From: a bacterium
GTDB lineage: Bacteria > Spirochaetota > UBA4802 > UBA5550
Direction: 5' to 3'
Assembly: GCA_024224995.1 (NCBI GenBank)
Contig: JAAENB010000620.1
Coordinates: 1-16,983 of the forward strand
DNA length: 16,983 bases
Shown: positions 1 through 7,519 of the stretch, piece after piece
Layout: each line of letters starts with the position of its first letter
Numbering within the stretch: position 1 is the stretch's first letter
Made by a program: the position numbers and the translations under genes
Notes under the pieces: generated by a model
What the model was told of the DNA's origin: nothing
The model's input: the letters and a program-made list of their open reading frames with translations, nothing else
Databases searched by the model: none

Positions 1-2
1 GT

Positions 3-368
3 ACCTATGGGAACCTTTCCGGTTCCGCAGCGGGAACCTCTCGCGATTTTTACGCGGCCAGGTATACATCATCGGGAAACCTGGAATGGATTAAGCAATT
101 GGGAACTAATGACATTTCCGGGGATCCTACCGACGACATGGAACGCTCAGTGGCCGTAGACAGTACCGGGAATGTTGTTGTTGCCGGAATATCGTATAAT
201 ACTTCCAGTGATACAAACCGCGGCGCGAATGATAACTCCCAGGCCATAGCTCTTGATGCAGTGGGTAATATTTATCTAACCGGGGCAGTTGAGGGTCGCC
301 TTGAGGGGAATGTTAGTGCCGGCAGCGTTGATGTTTTTTTTACAAAGATAATCGCTTCGGGAGATTAA
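3..368 (+). CDS. SBBP (beta-propeller repeat) protein, C-terminal fragment
   Basis: The reading frame is open from the first complete codon at position 3 to TAA at 366-368, so this is the last 121 residues of a longer protein that begins outside the window. Visible are two units of the SBBP seven-bladed beta-propeller type. Each has the consensus D-F-x-x-(R/K)-Y...G-N-L-x-W...(I/V)-A-(V/L)-D-x-x-G-N-(V/I)-(V/Y)-(V/L)-(A/T)-G, seen as SVAVDSTGNVVVAG followed by AIALDAVGNIYLTG. The chain ends with a third partial blade (VDVFFTKI). Proteins of this family are usually exported or surface lipoproteins with many such blades; no enzyme activity is implied. A TTG at 99 could be mistaken for a start, but the repeat homology runs upstream of it. 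Transcription ends at the hairpin just downstream. Confidence 0.8.
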   Translation, partial: TYGNLSGSAAGTSRDFYAARYTSSGNLEWIKQLGTNDISGDPTDDMERSVAVDSTGNVVVAGISYNTSSDTNRGANDNSQAIALDAVGNIYLTGAVEGRLEGNVSAGSVDVFFTKIIASGD

Positions 369-389
369 GCATCTTCGTAACTTTCTTAG

Positions 390-420
390 TGGCGGCCAAA
401 TCATCCCGATTTGGCCGCCA
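390..420. terminator. Bidirectional hairpin between convergent genes
   Basis: A perfect 13-bp stem (390-402 pairing with 408-420) carries a 5-nt loop (ATCCC). It lies between the stop of the SBBP gene (368) and the stop of the convergent FG-GAP gene (436). No long T-run follows on either strand (TACTAATTATTTT on the plus side), so termination efficiency is uncertain. Position and stem strength fit a shared terminator. Confidence 0.7.
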
Positions 421-435
421 TACTAATTATTTTAA

Positions 436-2241
436 TTATCGCTCATACATGAGCATAATATCATCATAGCCGTCGCCATTGAAATCGCCTGTTAACCACC
501 ACTGGCTATCCCAGAATTGAGCAGATAGACGATCCGCAGATTGAGAATTGTACGTGCCGTTCCCTTTAGACGTATGAGTCCAGACAGTAGCCAGGTCATT
601 GAGGCCATTGTAAATTAAAACAAGATCGGCCTTTGAATCGCCGTTCGTATCGTTCATAAGCCACTGCTGGCTGCCCCAGAAGCCGGCAAATAATCGTTGA
701 GATACATAACTGCTAAAGCCGCCGGAACCGTCGGAAAAATGAGTTCTAACAACGGCTTTACTCTCGGAACTTTTGTAAACGAGAATTAAATCGTCAAAAG
801 AATCTCCGTCCGTGTCTCCAATAAGCCACCGCTGGCTATCCCAGAAAGAAGCAGCCAGGCGCTGAAATTTTGTGTACTCAAACCTGCCTCCGCCGGTTGA
901 GGTAAATGTCATTACTGTTGCTTTGTTTTCGCCGCCCTGGTATACCAGAACCAAATCCGATAAACCGTCGCCATTAACATCGCCGGATAACCAGCGCTGG
1001 CTATCCCAGAATTTCGCGCTTAACTTGCTATATACTTTTTCATTAAATCTTCCATTGCCCCTTGAGGTAAGAGTCCAAACAGTGGCGTAACCGTCGCTTC
1101 CACCATAGACAAGAATAATATCATCTAAATCGTCACCATTAATATCGGCAACCATATATTCCTGGCCGGACCAGTATTTCGCGTCTGATAAATTTTGAGT
1201 ATGTTTTAAAGTAAAATGACCTTTACCGTCGGAAACAAAGGTTTTAACTACTGCTAGTGAGTACTCTGCCCAGGTGTAGATTAACGCAACATCTTCAAGA
1301 CCGTTGCCGTCAAAGTCTCCGGTAAACCACCTGCATTTGTCATAATATTTATCGGTAAACGTATTCGAAATATGACCGTCAAATTTACCATTTCCCCGTG
1401 ATGGGATTCCCCATATCGCGGTAGGCATTACCGGGGCCGGCTTTACCGATCCAGCCTCTACACCTATTTCATAATTACCGGCATTTGTTTTGATTTCAAT
1501 CGTAGCGTCATGATTCCCGCTAGTGCTTGATTCATAGTGAACCTTGAAATAGGTGCGTGGATAATTGGGTTTGCATCCCGCTTGAACAGAAGAAGAGGGA
1601 TTTCGTGAGATCCTGAACCGTGAAGATCCTGAGAGTTCCACTGAATAAATTTGTAACTCAACATTATTTCCGGAATTAATAATATTAAAATTTATTTCTT
1701 TACTGTTGTCAACATTCATCGTGCCAAATTGTATAGTTTCACCATTGGAAACGGGATCATAATTTGACGGACTATACACAACCTCAAATGAAACACCTGC
1801 TTTAGACATACTACAGGAATCATTATCGCCGCGGGTGTAATAACCGGCATACCGCTTCAAGCCATCGGAGAATGCCTGGTTTGCGTTTTCTAACATCTCG
1901 CTCCAGTGTACAGTGGGAATATCATCCTTTGCTAAATAGAACAGGCGCTCTTTGAAATATGACTCGCACTCACATTTAGTCATGCGGTAAACATTTTTGT
2001 TGTATACGGGGTTTGAAGGATTTACGGCATTATTTATTGCAAGTCCCCTTGCCCCTGAAACACAATGATTTTCATAGGCAAACTTTAAATATTTTTCAGC
2101 CGCAAGCTGCATTCCGATAGAAGCGGTCTGACACTCGGTACATCCTCCAACACCTTTTGAATATTGGCCTTCGTCCGCAAATGTATTTCCAAATGCAAGC
2201 AAAGTAATCATAATCGATAGTACTAATATGAAATTTTTCAT
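436..2241 (-). CDS. Secreted FG-GAP/VCBS repeat protein with ASH-like domain
   Basis: A 601-residue exported protein. Residues 1-22 form a signal peptide (FGNTFA then DEG). Residues 30-145 are a cysteine-containing head (C34, C37, C60, C90, C92, C143) that I do not recognise. Residues about 150-265 look like an ASH/choice-of-anchor-D immunoglobulin-like domain (QFGTMNVDNSKEINFNIINSG). From about residue 300 to the end are six copies of an integrin-like FG-GAP/VCBS motif, D-x-(D/N)-G-(D/N)-x-x-x-D-(L/I/V)-x-L-x-Y, at about 308, 366, 420, 475, 530 and 585. The spacing is close to 55 residues and the motif aspartates are of the calcium-binding type. Repeats 3-6 share FWxSQxW just before the motif. 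Start is ATG at 2241 with AGGAGA about 12 nt upstream. Likely a surface or periplasmic adhesion or structural protein; the ligand cannot be told. Confidence 0.8.
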   Translation of the reverse strand: MKNFILVLSIMITLLAFGNTFADEGQYSKGVGGCTECQTASIGMQLAAEKYLKFAYENHCVSGARGLAINNAVNPSNPVYNKNVYRMTKCECESYFKERLFYLAKDDIPTVHWSEMLENANQAFSDGLKRYAGYYTRGDNDSCSMSKAGVSFEVVYSPSNYDPVSNGETIQFGTMNVDNSKEINFNIINSGNNVELQIYSVELSGSSRFRISRNPSSSVQAGCKPNYPRTYFKVHYESSTSGNHDATIEIKTNAGNYEIGVEAGSVKPAPVMPTAIWGIPSRGNGKFDGHISNTFTDKYYDKCRWFTGDFDGNGLEDVALIYTWAEYSLAVVKTFVSDGKGHFTLKHTQNLSDAKYWSGQEYMVADINGDDLDDIILVYGGSDGYATVWTLTSRGNGRFNEKVYSKLSAKFWDSQRWLSGDVNGDGLSDLVLVYQGGENKATVMTFTSTGGGRFEYTKFQRLAASFWDSQRWLIGDTDGDSFDDLILVYKSSESKAVVRTHFSDGSGGFSSYVSQRLFAGFWGSQQWLMNDTNGDSKADLVLIYNGLNDLATVWTHTSKGNGTYNSQSADRLSAQFWDSQWWLTGDFNGDGYDDIMLMYER

Positions 2242-2344
2242 ACTTTTTTTAATCTCCTTTTTTTTTTTGGGGTTTATGTCTCTTTATTATTAGTATGATT
2301 TTTTTAACAAAAAGGGTAAATTTTAAAAAAAAAACAGAAAAAAG

Positions 2345-2350
2345 TATAAT
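2345..2350 (+). promoter_or_regulatory. Possible -10 element for the GPY-repeat protein gene
   Basis: A consensus TATAAT sits 68 nt upstream of the preferred start at 2413. The bases about 17 nt further upstream are A/T-rich with no clear -35 hexamer, so this is a weak call. The region between the two divergent genes (2242-2412) is strongly A/T-rich and probably carries promoters in both directions. Confidence 0.4.
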
Positions 2351-2412
2351 ATGATAGCAGTTTTAGAGGTATTATGTACAATGATGATACTAATTACACG
2401 GAGTTGTTTGTT

Positions 2413-4524
2413 ATGCGCATAAAGATCTGTCGTCTGTTTATTCTGTCTATTTTTATTACCGGCGTTTTGTATGGCGCGGAACCGCTGAGTTTTCCTCTGG
2501 AAGATGGGGCTGTAAAAAAGTACTGGTTGAAGTTTTTGGTGTCTCCGGACGGAAAAAGCATGGCTGCGTCATGGTCAGTGTGGGCAGAGAACAAGACGGA
2601 ATTTTATATTCAGATCAATCAAAAACGTTACGGGGCTTATAATTCAAAAATTGAAAAAGTCTATTTTAGTAAGAAAGGAAACAGGTACTCATTTGTCATT
2701 CACGATCGTCAATATTATAGTCAAAGTTGTTTTTTCGGTTCCGGAAAATCAGAGTCGAAGTATTATGTGCAGACTGAAAAAGAAAAATACGGGCCGTTTA
2801 AAAAAATTTTTAATATAGGATATTTTGGAGAAGATGAAAAACTGTTAGTATCGGTTTCCAATGAAAAAAATGAACGGAAGATTATACTCTTAGATGATAC
2901 TACTAATCTTGAATTTCTCGGATTCGGATATGGATACGCCTGGAAAAAAAAATTCATGAGTGACGACATAAAATATACAAAACCCTGGTATCGGTACAGG
3001 GATAAGGGGCAAACATATTTATGGATTGATGGTAAAACCCGGGGACCTCTTGCGTGTGAAACTGTTCCGGAAACTGTTCCGGAAGAGAGCGGCTTTCCCG
3101 GTGAATCTTGTAAGCTAAAGAAAAAAAGATCCCACTGCCGCGAGATCGAATGGAGCGGGGATGGTTTAAACTACTGGTTCGCCTACGGGGAAAAGGGAAA
3201 AAAATATCTCAGGGTAAATAATAAGCTCCATGGGCCATATGAAAGACTGGGATATAAAAAGCTGTACAATCTTTCCGCTAAATCCATATTTTATACTTTT
3301 GAAGAAAAAGGGAAACATTTTATTTTTTCTAATAACAGGGTCTATGGTCCTTATGAGGACTACTATAGATTGAAAACATCACGGGAGGGATCGGCGTTTA
3401 TATTTCAATACGATGAGGGGGATAAAAAATGGGTGGCGACAAATACAGGGAAGTTCGGCCCCTTTGATAAAGTAGCATCAACAGAAATTCATAAAGACGG
3501 ATCAGCGTTTCTTATTTCTTACGATATAGGTAAGAACAGTTATATACGGCTTAACAATAAAGTGATAGGGCCGTATCCCCGGGGAACACTGCACACCACC
3601 GGAGACATATGCTCCCGGGGAAAACAGCTGGTCTATTACTACCATGAAAATGAGAAGCTTTTTATACATACAACTCATGGCGTTATAGGCCCGGTTGATA
3701 AAGGCATGAGTCCCAAAATTAAATACACTTCAGACGGCAAACATTATGCAGTCTCTTATAAAAAGAACAACAAGAATTTTGCGGTTTATGATGGTGTACA
3801 ATACGGTCCTTCTAAAAAAAGTGAGCTCGAACTAAAGACTATTGAGAGCATGCAAGGGGACAGGAAATTTCCCTATTTGAGAATATTTGATAAAATACTA
3901 TTTCGCGGAATGATCATGAGTACGTATCGCAGGGGGTACGGAAAAAAGCTGAAGTATGTGTGGCATTCGGAACCCCAGGTCACTTTCGACAGGACCAAAA
4001 TGGGGTTCAAGGTGTGTCTTGATGGTGGAGAGCATGACCGGTACAAACTCGCAGTGATCAATGGGGTAACCATGGGGCCTTATGAGTACCTGTCAAATCT
4101 CCACCTGTCATTCCTGGGAAATAGCATTGGTTTTTATTATACGGATTTAAAGAAGAAGAAGTATGCGTGGGTGAACGGAAAGACGTACGGACCAATTCGT
4201 ATGGATAGAGTTAGTGCGGGTTATTTAGAATTCAATCGCAGCGGCAGCAGGTTCGCGATTTGTTATATGACAGGTAAAAAGAATTATATAATACACGATG
4301 CCGGGAATGAAGGGCCCTTTGAGAATGTCGACAAGCTGTTTTTTAGCAAAGCATCGAGGCTCTGTTTTTTTTATAAGAAGCAGGGGAAAAAATATCTATG
4401 GGCAGATGGAAAGACCTATGGACCGTATGACACCTGGGCTCAATTCGTGAGATCCGGCAGCAGCGAGTTTGCCGTATACGAATCCCGGGGCGCAATGAAG
4501 GCAGTTCCCATTATTTCATTATAA
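2413..4524 (+). CDS. Secreted protein of about 13 'GPY' repeats
   Basis: A 703-residue protein with a signal peptide (MRIKICRLFILSIFITGVLYGA). The body is made of an internal repeat whose signature is aromatic-x-(W/R/V)-x-(N/D)-(G/N)-K-x-(Y/x)-G-P-(Y/F), e.g. YLWADGKTYGPYD. GP(Y/F/x) or GAY motifs fall near residues 74, 127, 211, 274, 312, 349, 386, 426, 465, 555, 593, 634 and 670. The regular stretches have a period of 36-41 residues, so a beta-propeller or beta-solenoid is likely. No catalytic motif is visible. The start was chosen at ATG 2413 because GGAG lies 9 nt upstream and the signal peptide then begins at residue 1. An in-frame ATG at 2374 (with AGAGG close upstream) would add 13 residues including two acidic ones. 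It resembles KWG/WG-type repeats only loosely; function unknown. Confidence 0.7.
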   Translation: MRIKICRLFILSIFITGVLYGAEPLSFPLEDGAVKKYWLKFLVSPDGKSMAASWSVWAENKTEFYIQINQKRYGAYNSKIEKVYFSKKGNRYSFVIHDRQYYSQSCFFGSGKSESKYYVQTEKEKYGPFKKIFNIGYFGEDEKLLVSVSNEKNERKIILLDDTTNLEFLGFGYGYAWKKKFMSDDIKYTKPWYRYRDKGQTYLWIDGKTRGPLACETVPETVPEESGFPGESCKLKKKRSHCREIEWSGDGLNYWFAYGEKGKKYLRVNNKLHGPYERLGYKKLYNLSAKSIFYTFEEKGKHFIFSNNRVYGPYEDYYRLKTSREGSAFIFQYDEGDKKWVATNTGKFGPFDKVASTEIHKDGSAFLISYDIGKNSYIRLNNKVIGPYPRGTLHTTGDICSRGKQLVYYYHENEKLFIHTTHGVIGPVDKGMSPKIKYTSDGKHYAVSYKKNNKNFAVYDGVQYGPSKKSELELKTIESMQGDRKFPYLRIFDKILFRGMIMSTYRRGYGKKLKYVWHSEPQVTFDRTKMGFKVCLDGGEHDRYKLAVINGVTMGPYEYLSNLHLSFLGNSIGFYYTDLKKKKYAWVNGKTYGPIRMDRVSAGYLEFNRSGSRFAICYMTGKKNYIIHDAGNEGPFENVDKLFFSKASRLCFFYKKQGKKYLWADGKTYGPYDTWAQFVRSGSSEFAVYESRGAMKAVPIISL

Positions 4525-4556
4525 ACCGCAAATTGAACAAAAAATAATATTTTTTC

Positions 4557-4585
4557 TTGACATTGGCCTCGAATTGCTCTATTTT
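4557..4585 (+). promoter_or_regulatory. Promoter of the SGNH hydrolase/foldase pair
   Basis: A consensus -35 TTGACA (4557-4562) is separated by 17 nt from TATTTT (4580-4585). The predicted start of transcription is near 4592, about 95 nt upstream of the SGNH start codon. It is the best sigma-70-type promoter in the window and is immediately followed by a palindrome. Confidence 0.65.
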
Positions 4586-4595
4586 ATAGAGAATC

Positions 4596-4615
4596 AAAAC
4601 CGTCCGGACGGTTTT
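4596..4615. promoter_or_regulatory. 20-bp perfect palindrome, putative repressor operator
   Basis: AAAACCGTCCGGACGGTTTT is a perfect inverted repeat centred between 4605 and 4606, lying a few bases past the predicted transcription start. Operators of many TetR-family repressors have this size and symmetry with an ACCG...CGGT core. No TetR gene is in the window. The same bases could instead form an intrinsic terminator for the upstream gene (8-bp stem, CCGG loop, then TTTTT). The position just after a good promoter favours an operator; the two roles are not exclusive. Confidence 0.55.
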
Positions 4616-4685
4616 TGCGGCTCGTAAAGAGTAGCAACCGCGTAAAAATACAAAAATTATAAAACTAAAGAGAGGTTAAAAAAGC

Positions 4686-5399
4686 ATGAAAAAATTGGTT
4701 ATTATCAGTCTGGTTCTGTGTGGTGCCCTGTTTGCCTATGGGGGCTGTGGAATTGCGAATATGACGAATCCGGCAGCGGACGAATACGATGTTCAGATCG
4801 TTGGTGATTCCGTATTTGATCTGGACGCGTATATTCATGAATACCTGTGGGAATTGTCCGGAAAGGCGTATAAGGACAACTCCAGTAGTGGTGATACACT
4901 GTCGTATATCACCCAACAATATCGTGATGCCATTGCGGCTCACCCGGGAATTAAAACCGTTATTATGGACGCGGGAGCAAACGATATTTTGATGGACCTG
5001 TACTGGAACTCGGCTTGCCGGTCTTACAGCGGCCGCTGTCCCAGTGGGTGTAAAACATTTATTAATTCTGTTGTGGATGACCTGGAAAGTCTCTGGGATG
5101 AAATGGATGCTGATGGTGTTGATGATATAGTTCATCTTGGATACTATCATTTGAAGTGGGGGTATCTCGTCGGAAACGGTTCAAGACTTGATGGCGCGGT
5201 AGATTATGCCGACAGCAAGATAAATACGGCTTGCGCCGTCTCTCCTGCTGATTGCTGGTTTGTCGATCCCCGTTCCGATTTTGAAGGGAATGAGGGAGCC
5301 TATCTTCTCAGTGACGGACTCCATCCCACTGATGCGGGGGGCGAAGTTCTGGCCGGTTTAATATGGGATACTATGGTTGCCGAGGATACCTACCGGTAA
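4686..5399 (+). CDS. SGNH/GDSL-family hydrolase (esterase/lipase), exported
   Basis: A 237-residue protein of the SGNH hydrolase superfamily. An N-terminal hydrophobic segment (residues 1-20) ends in YGGC, so C21 may be a lipidated cysteine under a relaxed lipobox; a plain signal peptide is the alternative. Block I is VGDSVFDL with the nucleophile S42. Block III is DAGANDI with oxyanion-hole N99 (G97-A98-N99-D100). Block V is SDGLHPTDAGG, giving the catalytic D210 and H213. Extra cysteines (C111, C118, C122, C183, C190) could form disulfides, in keeping with export. The family hydrolyses esters of lipids or acetylated sugars; the substrate here is unknown. The start has AGAGAGG about 10 nt upstream. 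The next gene encodes a lipase-chaperone-like protein 88 nt away, suggesting a folding partner. Expression is probably controlled through the palindrome upstream. Confidence 0.85.
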   Translation: MKKLVIISLVLCGALFAYGGCGIANMTNPAADEYDVQIVGDSVFDLDAYIHEYLWELSGKAYKDNSSSGDTLSYITQQYRDAIAAHPGIKTVIMDAGANDILMDLYWNSACRSYSGRCPSGCKTFINSVVDDLESLWDEMDADGVDDIVHLGYYHLKWGYLVGNGSRLDGAVDYADSKINTACAVSPADCWFVDPRSDFEGNEGAYLLSDGLHPTDAGGEVLAGLIWDTMVAEDTYR

Positions 5400-5417
5400 G
5401 ACTATTGACAATTGCTG

Positions 5418-5444
5418 CGGGGATGGGAGGTGCTCCCGTCCCCG
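5418..5444 (+). terminator. Intercistronic hairpin (attenuator or partial terminator)
   Basis: A 12-bp stem (5418-5429 with 5433-5444, one T-G wobble) has a 3-nt loop and lies 18 nt after the SGNH stop. It is followed by TTGTATATAT rather than a T-run. It may end part of the transcripts or protect the 3' end of the hydrolase message, making the downstream foldase less abundant. Confidence 0.5.
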
Positions 5445-5487
5445 TTGTATATATCAATTACACTCTTGTTATATGGCGGGATAGTAC

Positions 5488-6540
5488 ATGAAAAAGAAAA
5501 AAATTTTTATTCTAATTGCAATGCTTCCGGTTGTTCTGTTGATCGCGCTGTTCCTGGTAAACTCCGGTTCCCGCGAGCCCCATACCGCGGCCGCGCCCGG
5601 GGATACGGCAAAAGAAGCATCGCGGCTGCATAGTATTTTTGGGGAAAATAATTTTGTCTCCGAAACCGGCTGCGATGAGGATTCTCTTCAGTTTATTGCC
5701 GTTCTCAAAGAACGGTACAGCAGTACAATGGAACGGAAGCGAACGCGGGTTCGACTAATTGGCGGGCTTCTTCGATATTTAAAAAAGAAATATCCCCATG
5801 ATTGGCGGGACAGGATACATGAAATTATCACCAATGAATTCCCCGAATATTCCGATCTGCTCCTTGCCTCTGTTGATACTGTGGAACAATACCGGGATTT
5901 TATAAAAAACGGGAACGAGCTGCGCGACCTCAGTTACGCGGAAAGAAAAGAGAAGATCTGGGAAAAGCGGCAGGAATTATTCGGTGATGACTATAAAGAA
6001 ATATGGGATTATGAAATAAAGAAGGGCCAGGTGGCGCTGCTGCTTGAGAAAATTAACGCGAATAAAGACCTGGCATTCCATGACAAGATCAAGGTCTTTA
6101 AAGATGTTACCGCCGATATTTATGTCGGCGGTACAAGCAGTGAGCAGAACAGGACTGTTTCCGAGACGCGGGTTCAACAGTATAAACTTACAAAGCAATT
6201 TCTTGGCATGGGATCGGTTCAGGAAGAATTAAGCACTATGGATGGGGAAGAGAAAGCCCGGGCATTACGGGAGTTGCGGCTTTCAATGGGAATGGATGAA
6301 GAGACTGTAGGGAAATTGGGAGAAGCGGATATTCTACGGGACAATATATGGGGGAAAAGCGCCGCCTATATGATGGAACGGAAAAAACTGGTTTCGGAGT
6401 TTCATGGAGAGGCTCTTGCTGCCGGGTTGGAAAACATTCGAAAAAAGTACTTTGGCACCGCGGCCACGTTCATCAGGTTTGAAGAGGAATCCCTGGGGAA
6501 GTTCCGGTTTTCCGAGCCAAGAAAATGGGGGAGGGATTAA
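5488..6540 (+). CDS. Lipase chaperone (Lif/LifO)-like membrane-anchored foldase
   Basis: A 350-residue protein with a lysine-rich start (MKKKKIF) and one membrane helix at about residues 6-24. A short Ala/Pro-rich linker (25-42) follows, then an almost wholly alpha-helical, highly charged domain facing the periplasm. This architecture and length match lipase-specific foldases (PF03280; about 340-350 residues: anchor, linker, helical clamp). The segment around 153-175 (KEKIWEKRQELFGDDYKE) resembles the foldase pattern R-x-x-x-F-G-x-x-x. The classic R-x-x-F-D-Y motif near the start of the foldase domain is not evident, so the family call is moderate. It directly follows an SGNH hydrolase, whereas characterised foldases serve alpha/beta-fold lipases. 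GGCGGGA lies before ATG 5488. A generic coiled-coil periplasmic protein is the alternative. Confidence 0.55.
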   Translation: MKKKKIFILIAMLPVVLLIALFLVNSGSREPHTAAAPGDTAKEASRLHSIFGENNFVSETGCDEDSLQFIAVLKERYSSTMERKRTRVRLIGGLLRYLKKKYPHDWRDRIHEIITNEFPEYSDLLLASVDTVEQYRDFIKNGNELRDLSYAERKEKIWEKRQELFGDDYKEIWDYEIKKGQVALLLEKINANKDLAFHDKIKVFKDVTADIYVGGTSSEQNRTVSETRVQQYKLTKQFLGMGSVQEELSTMDGEEKARALRELRLSMGMDEETVGKLGEADILRDNIWGKSAAYMMERKKLVSEFHGEALAAGLENIRKKYFGTAATFIRFEEESLGKFRFSEPRKWGRD

Positions 6541-6556
6541 GTCGCCTATACCGGAG

Positions 6557-6605
6557 AAAGAGATCCCGGTGCAGGAGTTCTGGTTCTGCGTACCGGGATC
6601 TCTTT
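6557..6605. terminator. Strong bidirectional intrinsic terminator
   Basis: A perfect 14-bp outer stem (6557-6570 with 6592-6605) encloses a second small stem (6571-6576 with 6584-6589). It is followed by GTTTGTT on the plus strand, and the stem itself ends in CTTT/AAAG. It sits between the end of the foldase-like gene (6540) and the end of the convergent minus-strand operon (6622), and serves both. Confidence 0.85.
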
Positions 6606-6621
6606 GTTTGTTAACCTGCTT

Positions 6622-6999
6622 TTAGTCGATATAGATCTTAACCTTTGTTTCTTTCCCGTTTTCATTAACATCGATATTCACCAACTCTCCCTCTGTTCCT
6701 TCGTGGATTAGCTGCAAAATCTCATCGAGATTAATTTCGTTTCCATTAATGTTGAGTTTATCCTTTGGAACCATTTTCAAGCCCACCTCTGCAAGAGCAA
6801 TTGGGATATTCACATTGACGGTCGTTTCAGTTCCATCTTCAACTCTGATCCTTAAAAAGCTTTTATTTATAGAGCCCGGACTTTTTTTGGCAGCGCTCTC
6901 CTGTGTGCCCCCGGCTTCGGCCAGTAATTTTTCAGCTTCCTCAACGGATATTTTCCCATCTTTTAACATCTCTAAGATCATTTTTCTTTCTTCAGTCAT
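6622..6999 (-). CDS. YvlB-like protein with SHOCT-like N-terminus
   Basis: A 125-residue soluble protein. Residues 2-29 form a SHOCT-like helical hairpin (ILEMLKDGKISVEEAEKLL), as found at the N-terminus of YvlB/LiaX-type proteins. Residues about 30-43 are a linker. Residues 46-125 form a second domain with a beta strand (SFLRIRVED), the NVNIPIALAEVGLKMVP segment, a helix (LDEILQLIHEG) and a closing strand (LVNIDVNENG...VKIYID). Start is ATG 6999, with a perfect AAGGAGG 6 nt upstream; an upstream in-frame ATG at 7074 would lie inside the neighbouring gene and has no such site. It is the last gene of a three-gene operon, 31 nt after the membrane-protein gene. Proteins of this class often sit with DUF2089 regulators and envelope-stress functions in other bacteria; the role here is inferred, not shown. 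Confidence 0.7.
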   Translation of the reverse strand: MTEERKMILEMLKDGKISVEEAEKLLAEAGGTQESAAKKSPGSINKSFLRIRVEDGTETTVNVNIPIALAEVGLKMVPKDKLNINGNEINLDEILQLIHEGTEGELVNIDVNENGKETKVKIYID

Positions 7000-7030
7000 C
7001 GTAAACCTCCTTATAGTTTCACAAAGATTA

Positions 7031-7519
7031 TTATGCAATTCTAAACCGAATAACTGCATCTTTTGAGTTAACATCTATTGATGTATCTTTTCCATGTTCA
7101 AGCAACGCGTCCGCGAAATCTTTAATGTTCAATTTTAAATTAGTCTTTTTTATTTTTACTTTCATTTGAAAGGGCATATTCTTTATCATATATAATGGAA
7201 CCAGGGAAAGTATAAAATCAAAATCAACGTTATCTTCTTTTGACATAATTTTTCCGAAAACATATTTTCTTCCGCTATCACTTTTAACTTTTTCATTTCT
7301 CCGGTAATAGATCACCAGCTGTAATAACAGTAATATAATAAAGGAAACAACCCCTGCTGTTGAGTTCCCGTAACTGACTGCCAGGCACAGCGCGTAAAGA
7401 GCTAATAATAACACGGACCCGATTTTAAATCCGAAATGTTTGGATTGCACGCAAAACAAGAGCAGTATAATCGGGGTGAATACAAACGAGATTAGACCAA
7501 ATAAAACCTGTATAATCAT
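7031..7519 (-). CDS. Membrane protein with YvlB-type C-terminal domain
   Basis: A 162-residue protein with three predicted membrane helices (about 3-23, 31-50 and 55-72), a basic stretch YYRRNEK facing the cytoplasm, then a soluble tail. The tail (about 103-162) follows the same pattern as the second domain of the downstream SHOCT-like protein: a hydrophobic/proline segment, a basic strand, a helix ending in L-L-E-H-G, and a final SIDVNSKDAVIRFRI strand pair. The gene overlaps the DUF2089 gene by the 4 nt ATGA, with GGGAGA about 7 nt before its ATG, a sign of translational coupling. I infer that it tethers or senses for the regulator pair at the membrane. No named family is recognised with confidence. 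Confidence 0.65.
   Translation of the reverse strand: MIIQVLFGLISFVFTPIILLLFCVQSKHFGFKIGSVLLLALYALCLAVSYGNSTAGVVSFIILLLLQLVIYYRRNEKVKSDSGRKYVFGKIMSKEDNVDFDFILSLVPLYMIKNMPFQMKVKIKKTNLKLNIKDFADALLEHGKDTSIDVNSKDAVIRFRIA

Noticed and set aside
4665..5150. 161-codon minus-strand frame
   Set aside because: It is antisense to the SGNH hydrolase, whose catalytic motifs are all in the plus frame; no domain is visible in the antisense product.
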